From Mycolicibacterium fallax (GTDB taxonomy: Bacteria; Actinomycetota; Actinomycetes; Mycobacteriales; Mycobacteriaceae): DNA of 64,000 bases. The stretch lies in assembly GCF_010726955.1 (NCBI RefSeq), contig NZ_AP022603.1, positions 2,728,001-2,792,000 of the forward strand. The letters run 5' to 3'. Below are positions 53,367 through 62,112 of the stretch, piece by piece. The notes under the pieces are model-generated. The model saw only the letters and a program-made list of their open reading frames with translations, did no database searches and was not told the DNA's origin. Each line of letters begins with the position of its first letter. Within the stretch, counting starts at the first letter, position 1. A program made the translations under genes and the position numbers.

Positions 53367-54206
53367 ATGGCCGGACGCGTCGAGGGCAAGGTCGCAGTCA
53401 TCACCGGGGCCGCGCGCGGCCAGGGCCGCAGCCATGCGGTCCGGCTGGCCAGTGAGGGCGCCGACATCATCGCGGTCGACGTCTGCCGTCCGGTCACCGA
53501 CACCACCGCGATCCCGGCGGCCACCCCCGACGACCTGGCCGAGACCGTCGACCTGGTCAAGGGCCTGGGCCGCCGGGTGGTCAGCGCCGAGGTTGACGTG
53601 CGGGACTTCGACGCGCTGCGCGCCGCGGTGGACAGCGGCGTCGAGCAGCTCGGCCGGCTCGACATCGTCTGCGCCAATGCCGGCATCGGCAACGGCGGGG
53701 CGACCCTGGACCGCACCACCGAAGCCGACTGGGACGACATGATCGGCATCAACCTGTCCGGGGTCTGGAAGTCCGTCAAGGCCGCGGTCCCTCACCTGAT
53801 CGCCGGGGGCCGGGGCGGCTCGATCATCCTGACCAGTTCGGTCGGCGGGCTGAAGGCCTACCCGAACACCGGGCACTACATCGCCGCCAAACACGGTGTG
53901 GTGGGGCTGATGCGGACCTTCGCCGTGGAACTCGGCCAGCACAGCATCCGGGTGAACTCGGTGCACCCCACCAACGTGAACACCCCGATGTTCATGAACG
54001 AGGGCACCATGAAGCTGTTCCGCCCGGACCTGGAAAGCCCGGGCCCCGACGACATGGCCGTCGTCGCGCGGTTGATGCACGTGCTGCCGATCGGCTGGGT
54101 GGAGCCCGAGGACATCAGCAACGCGGTGCTGTTCCTGGCCTCCGACGAGTCCCGCTACATCACCGGCCTGCCGATGACCGTCGACGCGGGCAGCATGCTG
54201 AAATAG
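53367..54206 (+). CDS. Mycofactocin-coupled SDR family oxidoreductase
   Basis: Short-chain dehydrogenase of 279 residues. The opening GRVEGKVAVITGAARGQGRS, the insertion after the second strand (about 50-65) and the HYIAAKHGVVGLMR catalytic segment with YxxxK are typical of the mycofactocin-associated subgroup (TIGR03971), enzymes with tightly bound NAD that pass electrons to mycofactocin. Likely oxidises an alcohol substrate. ATG at 53367 with AGGAGAG about 12 nt upstream. No mycofactocin biosynthesis genes are in the window. Confidence 0.9.
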   Translation: MAGRVEGKVAVITGAARGQGRSHAVRLASEGADIIAVDVCRPVTDTTAIPAATPDDLAETVDLVKGLGRRVVSAEVDVRDFDALRAAVDSGVEQLGRLDIVCANAGIGNGGATLDRTTEADWDDMIGINLSGVWKSVKAAVPHLIAGGRGGSIILTSSVGGLKAYPNTGHYIAAKHGVVGLMRTFAVELGQHSIRVNSVHPTNVNTPMFMNEGTMKLFRPDLESPGPDDMAVVARLMHVLPIGWVEPEDISNAVLFLASDESRYITGLPMTVDAGSMLK

Positions 54207-54209
54207 CAT
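54204..54209 (+). promoter_or_regulatory. -10 box TAGCAT overlapping the SDR stop
   Basis: TAGCAT includes the TAG stop codon of the SDR and is 6 nt before the GTG at 54216, so the SnoaL-like gene may have its own leaderless transcript in addition to read-through. Confidence 0.45.
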
Positions 54210-54215
54210 CGCGGG

Positions 54216-54638
54216 GTGAATTCCACCGATTTTCAAGAGATCTCGGCGCTGCTGTACCGCTACGCGCGCGCCGTCGACGGTCATGACTGGGACCTCTACC
54301 GCAGCGTGTTCACCGCCGAGGCCACCATCGACTACCGCTCGGCGGGCGCGATCGCGGGCAGCCGCGACGAGGTCGCCGACTGGCTGGCCGCCGGATTCGC
54401 CGCGATCCCGATGTCGATGCACTACATCACCAACATCGAGATCCTGTCCGCGACCGCGGACACCGCGTCGGTGCGGGCGATGTTCTACAACCCGATGCAG
54501 CTGCCCGGGATGACCGAATTGTCCTACTGCGGCGGGTATTACCACCACGAGTTGGTGCGCACCGGCGACGGCTGGCGCAGCCGGGCACTGCGCGAGGAGA
54601 ACCTGTGGTTCACCAACCGCCCGTCGGGCGCTAGCTGA
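54216..54638 (+). CDS. SnoaL-like/NTF2-fold protein
   Basis: Protein of 140 residues with the NTF2-like pattern: N-terminal helix [37 protein letters not shown], and C-terminal strands around [15 protein letters not shown]. Relatives include steroid isomerases and dehydratases; exact role unknown. GTG at 54216. The 3' end overlaps the convergent thiolase gene by 8 bp. Confidence 0.82.
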   Translation: MNSTDFQEISALLYRYARAVDGHDWDLYRSVFTAEATIDYRSAGAIAGSRDEVADWLAAGFAAIPMSMHYITNIEILSATADTASVRAMFYNPMQLPGMTELSYCGGYYHHELVRTGDGWRSRALREENLWFTNRPSGAS

Positions 54639-55818
54639 GTCCTCGGTACGCGGTGACGACGACGGCCCCGCCGAGGCCGATGTTGTGCTGCAGCGCGACC
54701 TTCGCGCCGGCGACCTGACGGTTGTCGGCGGTGCCGCGCAGCTGCCAGGTGAGTTCGCTGCACTGCGCCAGCCCGGTCGCGCCGAGCGGATGCCCCTTGG
54801 AGATCAGGCCGCCGGACGGGTTGACCACCCAGCGCCCGCCGTAGCCGGTGTCGCCGGCGTCGACGAGCTTGCCGCCGTCGCCCTCCGGGCACAGTCCGAG
54901 CGCCTCGTAGGTCAGCAGCTCGTTGGTGGAGAAGCAGTCGTGCAGCTCGATGACGTCGACGTCGTCGGGACCGATGCCGGCCTGGTCGTAGACCTTGGTG
55001 GCGGCCGCCCGGGTCATGTCGGCACCGACCAGGGTGATGGCGCTCTGCGCGGTGAAGGTGTGCTCCAGATCGGTGACCATGGACTGGCCGATGATCTCGA
55101 CGGCCTGACCGGCCAGGCCGTGCCGGTCGACGAAGTCCTCCCCGGCGAGGATGACCGCGCCGGAGCCGTCCGAGGTCGGCGAGCACTGCAGCTTGGTCAG
55201 CGGACCGTAGATCTGCCGGGAGGCCAGCACCTCCTCCAGGGTGTAAACGTCCTGGAACTGCGCGTACGGATTGTTCGCGGAATGCTGGTGGTTCTTCACG
55301 CCGATCTTGGCGAACTGTTCGGCGGTGCTGCCATAGCGCGCCATGTGCTCCAGGCCGGCGGCCCCGAACATGTACGGCGCCGGCGGCATGGCAAATTCGT
55401 AGAGCCCCGACAGCGCCATCAGGTGCCGCGCCATCGGTTGTTCGCGGTCGGTGTAGGTCGACCCGAGCGACCCCTTCTGCATCTTCTCGAAGCCGAGTGC
55501 CAGGGCGCAGTCGACCTGACCGCTGCGCACCGCCTGCGCGGCGAGGAACAGCGCGGTCGATCCGGTCGAGCAGTTGTTGTTGACGTTGATCACCGGGATG
55601 CCGGTCATGCCCAACTCGTAGACCGCGCGCTGGCCCGAGGTCGACTCGCCGTAGACGTAGCCGACGTAGGCCTGCTGCACCTCGCGGTAGTCAATGCCCG
55701 CGTCGGCCAGCGCCGCGGTGCCGGCCTCCCGGGCCATGTCCGGGTAGTCCCAGTCCCGGGCACCGGGCTTCTCGAACTTCGTCATGCCGACGCCGACCAC
55801 AAACACCTTGCCGCTCAC
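54631..55818 (-). CDS. Lipid-transfer protein/thiolase (Ltp1-like)
   Basis: Thiolase-superfamily protein of 395 residues, strongly resembling M. tuberculosis Ltp1 (Rv2790c) in [34 protein letters not shown] and [17 protein letters not shown]. The nucleophilic cysteine is in NNCSTG. These nondecarboxylating or retro-aldol thiolases act in sterol side-chain degradation, usually with a DUF35 partner, which is not seen here. GTG at 55818 with GGAG 8 nt upstream. Confidence 0.9.
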   Translation of the reverse strand: MSGKVFVVGVGMTKFEKPGARDWDYPDMAREAGTAALADAGIDYREVQQAYVGYVYGESTSGQRAVYELGMTGIPVINVNNNCSTGSTALFLAAQAVRSGQVDCALALGFEKMQKGSLGSTYTDREQPMARHLMALSGLYEFAMPPAPYMFGAAGLEHMARYGSTAEQFAKIGVKNHQHSANNPYAQFQDVYTLEEVLASRQIYGPLTKLQCSPTSDGSGAVILAGEDFVDRHGLAGQAVEIIGQSMVTDLEHTFTAQSAITLVGADMTRAAATKVYDQAGIGPDDVDVIELHDCFSTNELLTYEALGLCPEGDGGKLVDAGDTGYGGRWVVNPSGGLISKGHPLGATGLAQCSELTWQLRGTADNRQVAGAKVALQHNIGLGGAVVVTAYRGLS

Positions 55819-56078
55819 AAACCACTCCAGTCAGATCTCGCCGGATACCGTGCGGTCAACATACCCGGAACGGAGCGTCGGCACGGCGGCGATCTGCGGC
55901 GCCCGCGGGGCCGCAACGTCACCGCCGGGCCACGTCGGGATCACGGCGCGGCTCGTTTTCGCCTCGACCCGATAACCATTCCGTACCCGTCTAGACACCC
56001 CTCTCACAGAAGTCTTATGGTCCGCTTAACCGAGACTTCGGATTCGGTTCCCCCCTCGCACAATCCAGGAGTCCGGCG
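55819..56078. other. Divergent intergenic region, 260 bp
   Basis: Holds the upstream regions of the thiolase (minus) and the Pro-rich secreted protein (plus, ribosome site AGGAG at about 56066). No palindrome related to the operators elsewhere in the window and no small gene were found. Confidence 0.5.
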
Positions 56079-56633
56079 ATGACCTTCGCCCTTGCTACGT
56101 TCCGTCTCACCACCATTTTCGGCGCGGGCGCGCTCGCCTGCGCACTGACCCTGAGCCCCTTGGCCGCGGCCGACCCCGACGGCCAGACCGACACCGTCGC
56201 CTCCGGCAAGGGTGTCCCGGTCGCCGCCACCATGGCCGGCGACGGGCCGATCGCCGGGGTCCCGGTGGCGCCCGGGCCGCCGGTCCCGCTCGCACCGCCG
56301 GTGCCCGTGGTGCCGCTCGCTCCCCCGGTCCCGCCGGTCCCGCTCGCACCGCCGGTTCCGGTGGTCCCCGCGCCGGTGGCCGCACCGGTGCCGGTGGCCG
56401 CGCCGATCGTGGCCCCGGTGGCCGCGCCGGTCGCCGGCGGCAAGGGCGTGCCGACCAGCACCGTCAACACCGGTGGGCCGACCCCGGGCGTGGCGGCGCT
56501 GCCCGGACCGGCGAATTCGGCGCTGCCCGGTCAGGGCAATTCGGCGCTGCCCGGTCAGGGCAATTCGGCGCTGCCCGGTCAGGGCAATTCGGCACTGCCC
56601 GGCCCGGAGGTGCCGACCCTCGTCGTGCGCTGA
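56079..56633 (+). CDS. Secreted Pro/Val/Ala-rich repeat protein
   Basis: Exported protein of 184 residues: signal peptide to about residue 31 (LSPLAAADP), a low-complexity Pro-Val-Ala stretch with repeated VPLAPPVP units (about 68-122), and a C-terminal array of the octapeptide NSALPGQG (residues 146-177). No catalytic domain. It resembles cell-wall or surface Pro-rich proteins of mycobacteria such as the APA type only in composition. ATG at 56079 with AGGAG upstream. Convergent with the L,D-transpeptidase. Confidence 0.8.
   Translation: MTFALATFRLTTIFGAGALACALTLSPLAAADPDGQTDTVASGKGVPVAATMAGDGPIAGVPVAPGPPVPLAPPVPVVPLAPPVPPVPLAPPVPVVPAPVAAPVPVAAPIVAPVAAPVAGGKGVPTSTVNTGGPTPGVAALPGPANSALPGQGNSALPGQGNSALPGQGNSALPGPEVPTLVVR
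56514..56609. repeat. 24-bp tandem repeat (NSALPGQG-coding)
   Basis: Units at 56514-56537, 56538-56561, 56562-56585 (identical) and 56586-56609 (diverged), reading AATTCGGCGCTGCCCGG plus TCAGGGC. Each encodes one octapeptide, so copy-number change keeps the reading frame. Confidence 0.85.
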
Positions 56634-56647
56634 CCGGGCGGCTCGGG

Positions 56648-57508
56648 CTACTCCTGCACGATGATCGGGTCGCCGACGTTGACGGTGTGGAAGTACCACT
56701 CGGCGGCCGCCGGGATCAGGCTGACACAGCCGTGGCTGACGTTGTCGAACCCGATCGAGGGCACCGCCCACGGAGCGGAGTGCACGAACAGGCCGCGGTG
56801 GGTGAACCGCACGGCGTAGTCGACGTCGAGCAGGTAGCCGTCCGGGTGATCCTTCGGGATGCCAACGCTGCTGGAGTCCATCACCACGTCGCGTTGTTTT
56901 GCCAGCACGGTGTACTTGCCGACCGGGGTGGCGTACTCGGGCCGGCCCATCGAGGCGAGCAGCACCCCGGCCTCGCCGGCGTGCGGCAGGTGGTGCGGCG
57001 ACGGCAGCTCGATGGCACCGGGCGGGTCAATGCCGTCGGGGGTGCCGCCTGGGGTGGCGTCCATCCCGTCGGCGGTGGCACCGATGCCGTCGATGGTGAC
57101 GGTGAAGGTGTGCTCGGAGATGTCGGCGACGCCGATCACCGCGGACCCGGTGCTGAACTGGGTTTTCTTACCACCCACCGAGAGCAGCACGGTGGCGTGC
57201 GCCGGCCAGTACCGATCGGGCACCCACTGCACGGTGCTGGCGTCGAGCCACTCGTAGCTGCCCGACCTCGGCGGCCAGGAGGCCACGGCCATGGCGTCCT
57301 GCACGGCCGCCCGGCTGCCCACCGGATCCTGAAAGCTCACCACCACCGGATGCCCGACGCCGACCGGCCGGCCGGGGTCCGGCGAGATCGACCGCACCGC
57401 CGGCAGCTGCGGATGACTGGCCGCGGCGGGCTCGATGCCCGCCGAGCCCGACGCGATCGTAGAGACAACCACAGCCACGGCAAGACTCGACTGAACAACC
57501 GTCCGCAT
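56648..57508 (-). CDS. L,D-transpeptidase (YkuD domain)
   Basis: Exported peptidoglycan cross-linking enzyme of 286 residues making 3-3 cross-links. N-terminal signal/anchor (about 1-30), an Ig-like domain (about 40-140), then the YkuD domain with the catalytic SHGCVSL (Cys261) and the upstream histidine in GLFVHSAPWAV. Similar in plan to LdtMt1/LdtMt4. A short Gly/Pro/Asp insertion (ATPGGTPDGIDPPG) sits at the interdomain junction. ATG at 57508. Confidence 0.9.
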   Translation of the reverse strand: MRTVVQSSLAVAVVVSTIASGSAGIEPAAASHPQLPAVRSISPDPGRPVGVGHPVVVSFQDPVGSRAAVQDAMAVASWPPRSGSYEWLDASTVQWVPDRYWPAHATVLLSVGGKKTQFSTGSAVIGVADISEHTFTVTIDGIGATADGMDATPGGTPDGIDPPGAIELPSPHHLPHAGEAGVLLASMGRPEYATPVGKYTVLAKQRDVVMDSSSVGIPKDHPDGYLLDVDYAVRFTHRGLFVHSAPWAVPSIGFDNVSHGCVSLIPAAAEWYFHTVNVGDPIIVQE

Positions 57509-57612
57509 CGATCCATTCCTCTGACGCCCGACCCACCCCTGCGGCGCCCATGCTAGGACGCCCGGCCGATGCGAACGTCCCGGCGCGCCTTGCGATTTCG
57601 GTCAAGGATTCG

Positions 57613-58083
57613 TCACGGTTTGGGCACACCCACCATCACGGCCAGCATCCGGACCGGGTGGTCGTTGTGATTGCGCCAGGCGTGCATGGCCGACTGCTGC
57701 ACGACGACGTCGCCGGCGTTCACCTGCACGGTGCTGCCGTCCTCCAGCGCCAGTTCGACGGGGCCGTCGAGCATCAGCACGTAATCCAGGGTGGTGGTGG
57801 CATGGAAGCCCGCCCCGTCGGTGACGTCCTGCTTGATCTTGGCCAGCATCTCCAGCACCACCCGGTAGGGCGGCAGCTCGATCAGCCGCAGCGCCGTCAC
57901 GCCCGGGTCCAAGTTCGGGTCGGCGGCGACGGCGGCCGGGTCGGGTGCACTGCCCTGCGGATTGTCCGGCCCGGCGGTCCAGAGCTCATGCCAGAACTTC
58001 GGCGCGTCGGTGTTGACCTGCCCGTCGGAGATGAGGGTGGATCGGCCGTCCACGATTCCGGTGACGATACGGCGGGGTCCCAT
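57613..58083 (-). CDS. Cupin domain-containing protein
   Basis: Cupin of 156 residues. The barrel metal motifs are diverged: first motif around GFHATTTLDYVLMLDGPVE (one histidine, one aspartate in place of the HxH-E pattern), second motif SAMHAWRNHNDHPVR with two histidines. It may be an oxygenase, isomerase or sensory protein. ATG at 58083 with AAGGAGC upstream. Divergent from the SDR at 58198. Confidence 0.8.
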   Translation of the reverse strand: MGPRRIVTGIVDGRSTLISDGQVNTDAPKFWHELWTAGPDNPQGSAPDPAAVAADPNLDPGVTALRLIELPPYRVVLEMLAKIKQDVTDGAGFHATTTLDYVLMLDGPVELALEDGSTVQVNAGDVVVQQSAMHAWRNHNDHPVRMLAVMVGVPKP

Positions 58084-58197
58084 GGGATTCGGTGCTCCTT
58101 GCGGCTGGGCGACTGTCGGTACCGCCCAGCCTGCCAGCGACTACTGTCCTAGCCGAGCGCCGCCCCAACCGACCCGCCCGCCGCGCAGGAGCCCGCA

Positions 58198-59019
58198 ATG
58201 ACCGCAGCCGATTCGCCCGCCCTCCGCCGCTACGCCGGACGCCGGGTGCTGATCACCGGCGGCGGATCCGGCATCGGGCAGGCCTGCGTGCACCGGATCC
58301 TGGCCGAGGGCGCCCGGGTAGTCGCCGCGGACATCAGCGAGGCCGGGCTGGCCGACACCGTGGCCAAAGCCGGCGAGCACGGCGCGCGGCTGAGCACCGT
58401 GGTGCTGGACGTCGGCGACGAGCCCGCGGTGCGCCGCGGCGTGGCGGATGCCGTCGAGACGCTCGGCGGATTGGACACCCTGGTCAACGCCGCGGGCATC
58501 CTGCGCTCGGCGCACCTGGAGCAGACCACGCTGGCCGATTTCGAGCGGGTGCTGCGGATCAACCTGACCGGCACCTTCCTGGTCACCCGGGAGGCCATCG
58601 CCGCCCTGCGGCTGGGCAACGGCCCGTCGGTGGTCAACTTCAGCTCCACCTCGGCGCAGTTCGCGCACCCGTACATGGCGGCCTACGCCGCCTCCAAGGG
58701 CGGCGTGCTGGCCATGACGCACAGCTGGGCGATGGAGTTCGCCAAGGCCGGTATCCGGTTCAATTGTGTTCAGCCCGGGTCGATTTCGTCGGGCATGACC
58801 GACGGGTCCGGGGCCTCCCGGCAGAGTGTGGGCCCCGGCCTGCCCGAGGACGTCGACTTCGCGCTGTTCGGCAAGGTGGCACCGATGTTGGCGCGCGAGG
58901 GTGGCGCATTCTTTGCCGCACCCGATGCCGTCGCGGGTGCGGTCGCGATGCTCGGCGGACCCGACGCCTACTTCATCACCGGCACCGAGATCCGCATCGA
59001 CGGCGGCGCGCACATGTAG
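58198..59019 (+). CDS. SDR family oxidoreductase
   Basis: Short-chain dehydrogenase of 273 residues with TGGGSGIG, NAAGILR, serine in NFSSTSAQ and the catalytic YAASKGG; the C-terminus has IDGGAHM. ATG at 58198 has AGGAG about 8 nt upstream; a TACTGT -10 box at 58142-58147 would give a leader of about 44 nt. Followed by the amine oxidase 22 bp downstream, likely the same transcript. Confidence 0.92.
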   Translation: MTAADSPALRRYAGRRVLITGGGSGIGQACVHRILAEGARVVAADISEAGLADTVAKAGEHGARLSTVVLDVGDEPAVRRGVADAVETLGGLDTLVNAAGILRSAHLEQTTLADFERVLRINLTGTFLVTREAIAALRLGNGPSVVNFSSTSAQFAHPYMAAYAASKGGVLAMTHSWAMEFAKAGIRFNCVQPGSISSGMTDGSGASRQSVGPGLPEDVDFALFGKVAPMLAREGGAFFAAPDAVAGAVAMLGGPDAYFITGTEIRIDGGAHM

Positions 59020-59041
59020 CACTCCCCGGGAGGAGCGACGG

Positions 59042-60346
59042 ATGCAGCAAGACACGGTCACCACGGTGGCGGTGGTGGGCGCCGGACTGGCCGGGCTCAG
59101 CGCCGCCCGCGACCTGCACCGGGCCGGCATCGACGTGCTGGTGCTGGAGGCCGCCGACCGGGTGGGTGGCCGGGCGATGGCCGTCACCACCGCGCTGGGC
59201 TCTCGGGTGGACCTCGGCGGACAGTGGCTCGGCCACGATCACCACCGGATCATCGCGGCGGCCGACGAACTGGGGCTGCACCGCTACCCGATGCGAACCC
59301 AGCCGCTGCCGAGGGTGCTGGCCGGATCCCGCCGGCTGCACCCGGCCGGTGCCGCGATGCTCACCGCGGGCCTGGCCCTGGCCGGCGTCGAACTGCTCTC
59401 GCGGGTGGGCACCCCGGCGCGGTGGAACACCGTCACGCTGGACCGCTGGCTGAGTCGGGTGCCGGGGCCGACCGCCCGGCGACTGTTGGAGGTCCTGGCG
59501 GCGGTGTCCTGGACCGCCGACCCCGATCGGCTCTCGGTGCACGCGGTGGCCACCATGCTGGCTCGTCAGGGTGGCCTGCGCACCATCCTGTCCACCACCG
59601 GCGGGGCGCAGGAATCGCTGCTCGTCGAGGGCATCGGGACACTCGCCGACCGACTCGCCGAGGGCCTCGGGCCGCGGATCCGGCTGGCCGACCCGGTCAC
59701 CGCGATCAGCCACACCGACGACGGCATCACGCTGCACACCCGCACCGGCCGGGTCCGCGCGACCAAGACCATCATCACGGTGCCCGCCCCGATGGCGGCC
59801 CGGATCGACTTCCGCCCGGCGCTGCCCGCCGACCGGGCCGCCATCGGGCGAGCGAGCTATATGGGCTCGGTCTACAAGGCGCTGGCGATCTACCCGCGGC
59901 CGTTCTGGCGCGGTCGCCACGGCGCGGAGTTCATCGTGCTCGACCGGCCCGGCCGGGCGGTGTTCGACTCCGGCCCGCCCGGCGGCCCCGGTCACCTGTG
60001 CGTGCTGGTCGGCGGCCCGGAGGCCCGCGAACTCGACGCGCTGGACCCCGGCACCCGCCGGGCCGCGCTGCTCACGCCGCTGGCCGATTACCTTGGCCCC
60101 GAGCTGCTCGAGCCCGCGGACTGGCAGGAAAAGTCTTGGCACCGCGACGAATTCACCGGCGGCGGGTACCTCGCGATGCCGGCGCCGGGCAGCATCGCCG
60201 GGTTTCTGCCGGTCGACTCGGCACCGATCGGCGACCTGCACTGGGCCGGCACCGAGACCGCCGAGGAGCACCCCGGCTATCTGGAGGGCGCGCTCCGCTC
60301 GGGTGCGCGGGCCGCCGCAGAGGTCATCGCCGCGTTGGCGCGGTAG
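59042..60346 (+). CDS. Flavin-containing amine oxidase
   Basis: FAD-dependent oxidase of 434 residues in the monoamine oxidase/phytoene desaturase-like family. N-terminal FAD motif GAGLAGLSAARDLH, followed by VLEAADRVGGRAM, and C-terminal DLHWAGTETAEEHPGYLEGAL, which binds FAD. It probably oxidises an amine. ATG at 59042 with GGAGGAG 8 nt upstream. No signal peptide. Confidence 0.92.
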   Translation: MQQDTVTTVAVVGAGLAGLSAARDLHRAGIDVLVLEAADRVGGRAMAVTTALGSRVDLGGQWLGHDHHRIIAAADELGLHRYPMRTQPLPRVLAGSRRLHPAGAAMLTAGLALAGVELLSRVGTPARWNTVTLDRWLSRVPGPTARRLLEVLAAVSWTADPDRLSVHAVATMLARQGGLRTILSTTGGAQESLLVEGIGTLADRLAEGLGPRIRLADPVTAISHTDDGITLHTRTGRVRATKTIITVPAPMAARIDFRPALPADRAAIGRASYMGSVYKALAIYPRPFWRGRHGAEFIVLDRPGRAVFDSGPPGGPGHLCVLVGGPEARELDALDPGTRRAALLTPLADYLGPELLEPADWQEKSWHRDEFTGGGYLAMPAPGSIAGFLPVDSAPIGDLHWAGTETAEEHPGYLEGALRSGARAAAEVIAALAR

Positions 60347-60350
60347 CCGC

Positions 60351-61367
60351 TCAGGAACCCTGCTGGCCGGCGTTGCGGGCCAGGTCGATGGCGTACTGGT
60401 TGACGAACACACCGGCGGCGGGTTGCCCGCTGGCACACGACCCGTCGGATTCCCCGACCCGCTTGATCCACAGGTAGGCGTCGGCGTGCGGGCCGGCGGT
60501 GGCGGTGGTCGGCGGGGTCCCCAGCGCCCGGCCGGCCGGGTTGCACCAGTTCATCGGGGAGTCGTCGATCGGGCCGGCACCGTTGCGGGAGGTGTCCACC
60601 ACATAGTGCGCGCCGCCGGTCATGCCGGAGACGGCCTCGCCGTAGCCGATGGATTCCTCGGTGGTGTAGTAGTTCGTGGTGTTGAGGCTGAAGCCGCGGG
60701 CCCGGTCGATACCGGCCTGCTGCAGTCCGGCGGCGGCATCCTCGGCGCTGAGCCAGCGCGGATGCCCGGCGTCGATGTACACCGCGGCCGCCGGGTTGCG
60801 GGTCAGGGTCTCCACGGCGTAGCGGATCAGCGCGAACCGCTCGTCACGCTGCTCGGGCCCCAGGCAGCCGGCCATCGCGATCGCGTCGGGCTCGACGATG
60901 AACGTCGCAGGTCGGTCACCGACCCCGGCGGCGATCCCGTCGATCCAGGCCCGGTAGCTGTCCCCGGATCCGAACCCGCCCGCGGCGTAGCTGCCGCAGT
61001 CACGGTTCGGCAGGGCGTAGATCGAGAAGATCGGCATTGCACCGGCCGCCTGGGCCGCGCCGGCGTAGCGCGACACCGTGGTGCCGACCGAGCCGGCCGG
61101 GAAGGCCTGGTCCAGCCAGTAGGCCTGCGGCGTGTTGGCCACCGCCTCCAGCTCGGGGCTCGGCGAGTTCTTGGCCGCCACCATCGCCTTGGAGCTCGGG
61201 TCGACGTAGAACGGCATCCCGGCCAGCGGGTTCCCGTCGTTGACCAGGCGGACGTCCGCGGCATCGGTCGGAACTGGGCCGGCCTGCAGGGCCCCGGCCG
61301 CGACGGCGGCCACGGTCAGCGCGGGGCCGACCCATCGAACAAACGCGTTGGCGGCAGAGGAGATCAC
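60351..61367 (-). CDS. Glycoside hydrolase family 6 protein (CelA1-like)
   Basis: Secreted GH6-type enzyme of 338 residues, similar to M. tuberculosis CelA1 (Rv0062), a beta-1,4-glucanase. An N-terminal hydrophobic signal segment (about 10-30) precedes the catalytic domain; the family aspartates are in FIVEPDAIAM and in the YVVDTSRNGAG region, with WCNPAGRALG carrying a disulfide cysteine. GTG at 61367 with a -10 box at leaderless spacing. Convergent with the amine oxidase (4-bp gap). Confidence 0.9.
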   Translation of the reverse strand: MISSAANAFVRWVGPALTVAAVAAGALQAGPVPTDAADVRLVNDGNPLAGMPFYVDPSSKAMVAAKNSPSPELEAVANTPQAYWLDQAFPAGSVGTTVSRYAGAAQAAGAMPIFSIYALPNRDCGSYAAGGFGSGDSYRAWIDGIAAGVGDRPATFIVEPDAIAMAGCLGPEQRDERFALIRYAVETLTRNPAAAVYIDAGHPRWLSAEDAAAGLQQAGIDRARGFSLNTTNYYTTEESIGYGEAVSGMTGGAHYVVDTSRNGAGPIDDSPMNWCNPAGRALGTPPTTATAGPHADAYLWIKRVGESDGSCASGQPAAGVFVNQYAIDLARNAGQQGS

Positions 61368-61373
61368 CCTCGG

Positions 61374-61379
61374 ACGCTA
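61374..61379 (-). promoter_or_regulatory. -10 box TAGCGT for leaderless GH6 transcript
   Basis: Minus-strand TAGCGT, 6 nt, then the GTG at 61367. Confidence 0.5.
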
Positions 61380-61443
61380 TCGGCGCGGCCCGCGATCCAC
61401 CAAACCGCGGTCAGCTGCGCACCCCGCCGATCCGTTTCGACGC

Positions 61444-61980
61444 TCAGCCCAGCAGTGGCTCGATCTCGGCCGTGATCTGTGCCGGCGTCACCGCCGACTC
61501 GAATCGCCGGAGCACCGCGCCGTCGCGGCCGACCAGGAACTTGGTGAAGTTCCATTTCACCTCGTCGCTGCCGATCATCTCCGGGCGCCTGGCCTTGAGG
61601 TAGTCGTACAGCGGGCCGTGCTCGGGGCCGAAATCGCCGGGTGCCTGTTCGCGCAGGTAGCTGTAGAGCGGGTCCGCGCCGGGCCCGTTGACGTCGATCT
61701 TGGCAAAGACCGGGAAGCTGACGTCGTAGTTCGATGCGCAGAACTCCTGGATCTCGGCATCGGTGCCGGGTTCCTGGGCACCGAACTGGTTGCAGGGGAA
61801 CCCGAGTACCGCCAGGCCCCGATCCCGGTTCTGCCGATACAGGGTTTCCAGGCCGGCGTACTGCGCAGTGAACCCGCATTTGCTGGCGACGTTGACGATC
61901 AGCGCCAGCTGCCCGGCATAGTCGTTGAGCGATGTGGTTGAGCCGTCGGCGGCCCGCACCGAGAAATCATGGACGGTCAT
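61444..61980 (-). CDS. Glutathione-peroxidase-family thiol peroxidase
   Basis: Peroxidase of 178 residues reducing hydroperoxides. The peroxidatic Cys35 is in VNVASKCGFT, the conserved glutamine region is FPCNQFGAQEPG (Cys63) and a possible resolving Cys81 is in EFCASNY, followed by the WNFTKFLV signature. Non-selenium bacterial members use thioredoxin rather than glutathione, and mycobacteria lack glutathione, so a thioredoxin or mycothiol system is expected. ATG at 61980. Divergent from the lipoprotein hydrolase. Confidence 0.92.
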   Translation of the reverse strand: MTVHDFSVRAADGSTTSLNDYAGQLALIVNVASKCGFTAQYAGLETLYRQNRDRGLAVLGFPCNQFGAQEPGTDAEIQEFCASNYDVSFPVFAKIDVNGPGADPLYSYLREQAPGDFGPEHGPLYDYLKARRPEMIGSDEVKWNFTKFLVGRDGAVLRRFESAVTPAQITAEIEPLLG

Positions 61981-62099
61981 CGGGCCATCCTCTCGGAAGC
62001 GCCGTCGCGGAGCCCGCGCGGGCCTCCGCGTCGGCCAATTTCTTTCCGGCGTCCCGGCTCCCGCGGCGCGCCCGGCGCCACCGCATTCCGGGCGGGGTC

Positions 62100-62105
62100 T
62101 ACCGT
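62100..62105 (+). promoter_or_regulatory. -10 box TACCGT for leaderless lipoprotein transcript
   Basis: TACCGT, 7 nt, then the GTG at 62113; this decides the start over longer in-frame options, and the signal peptide begins there. Confidence 0.5.
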
Positions 62106-62112
62106 CGGCACG

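Noticed and set aside
56514..56609. Short direct repeats resembling a CRISPR array
   Set aside because: Units are contiguous with no spacers, are in frame and encode an octapeptide inside a secreted protein.
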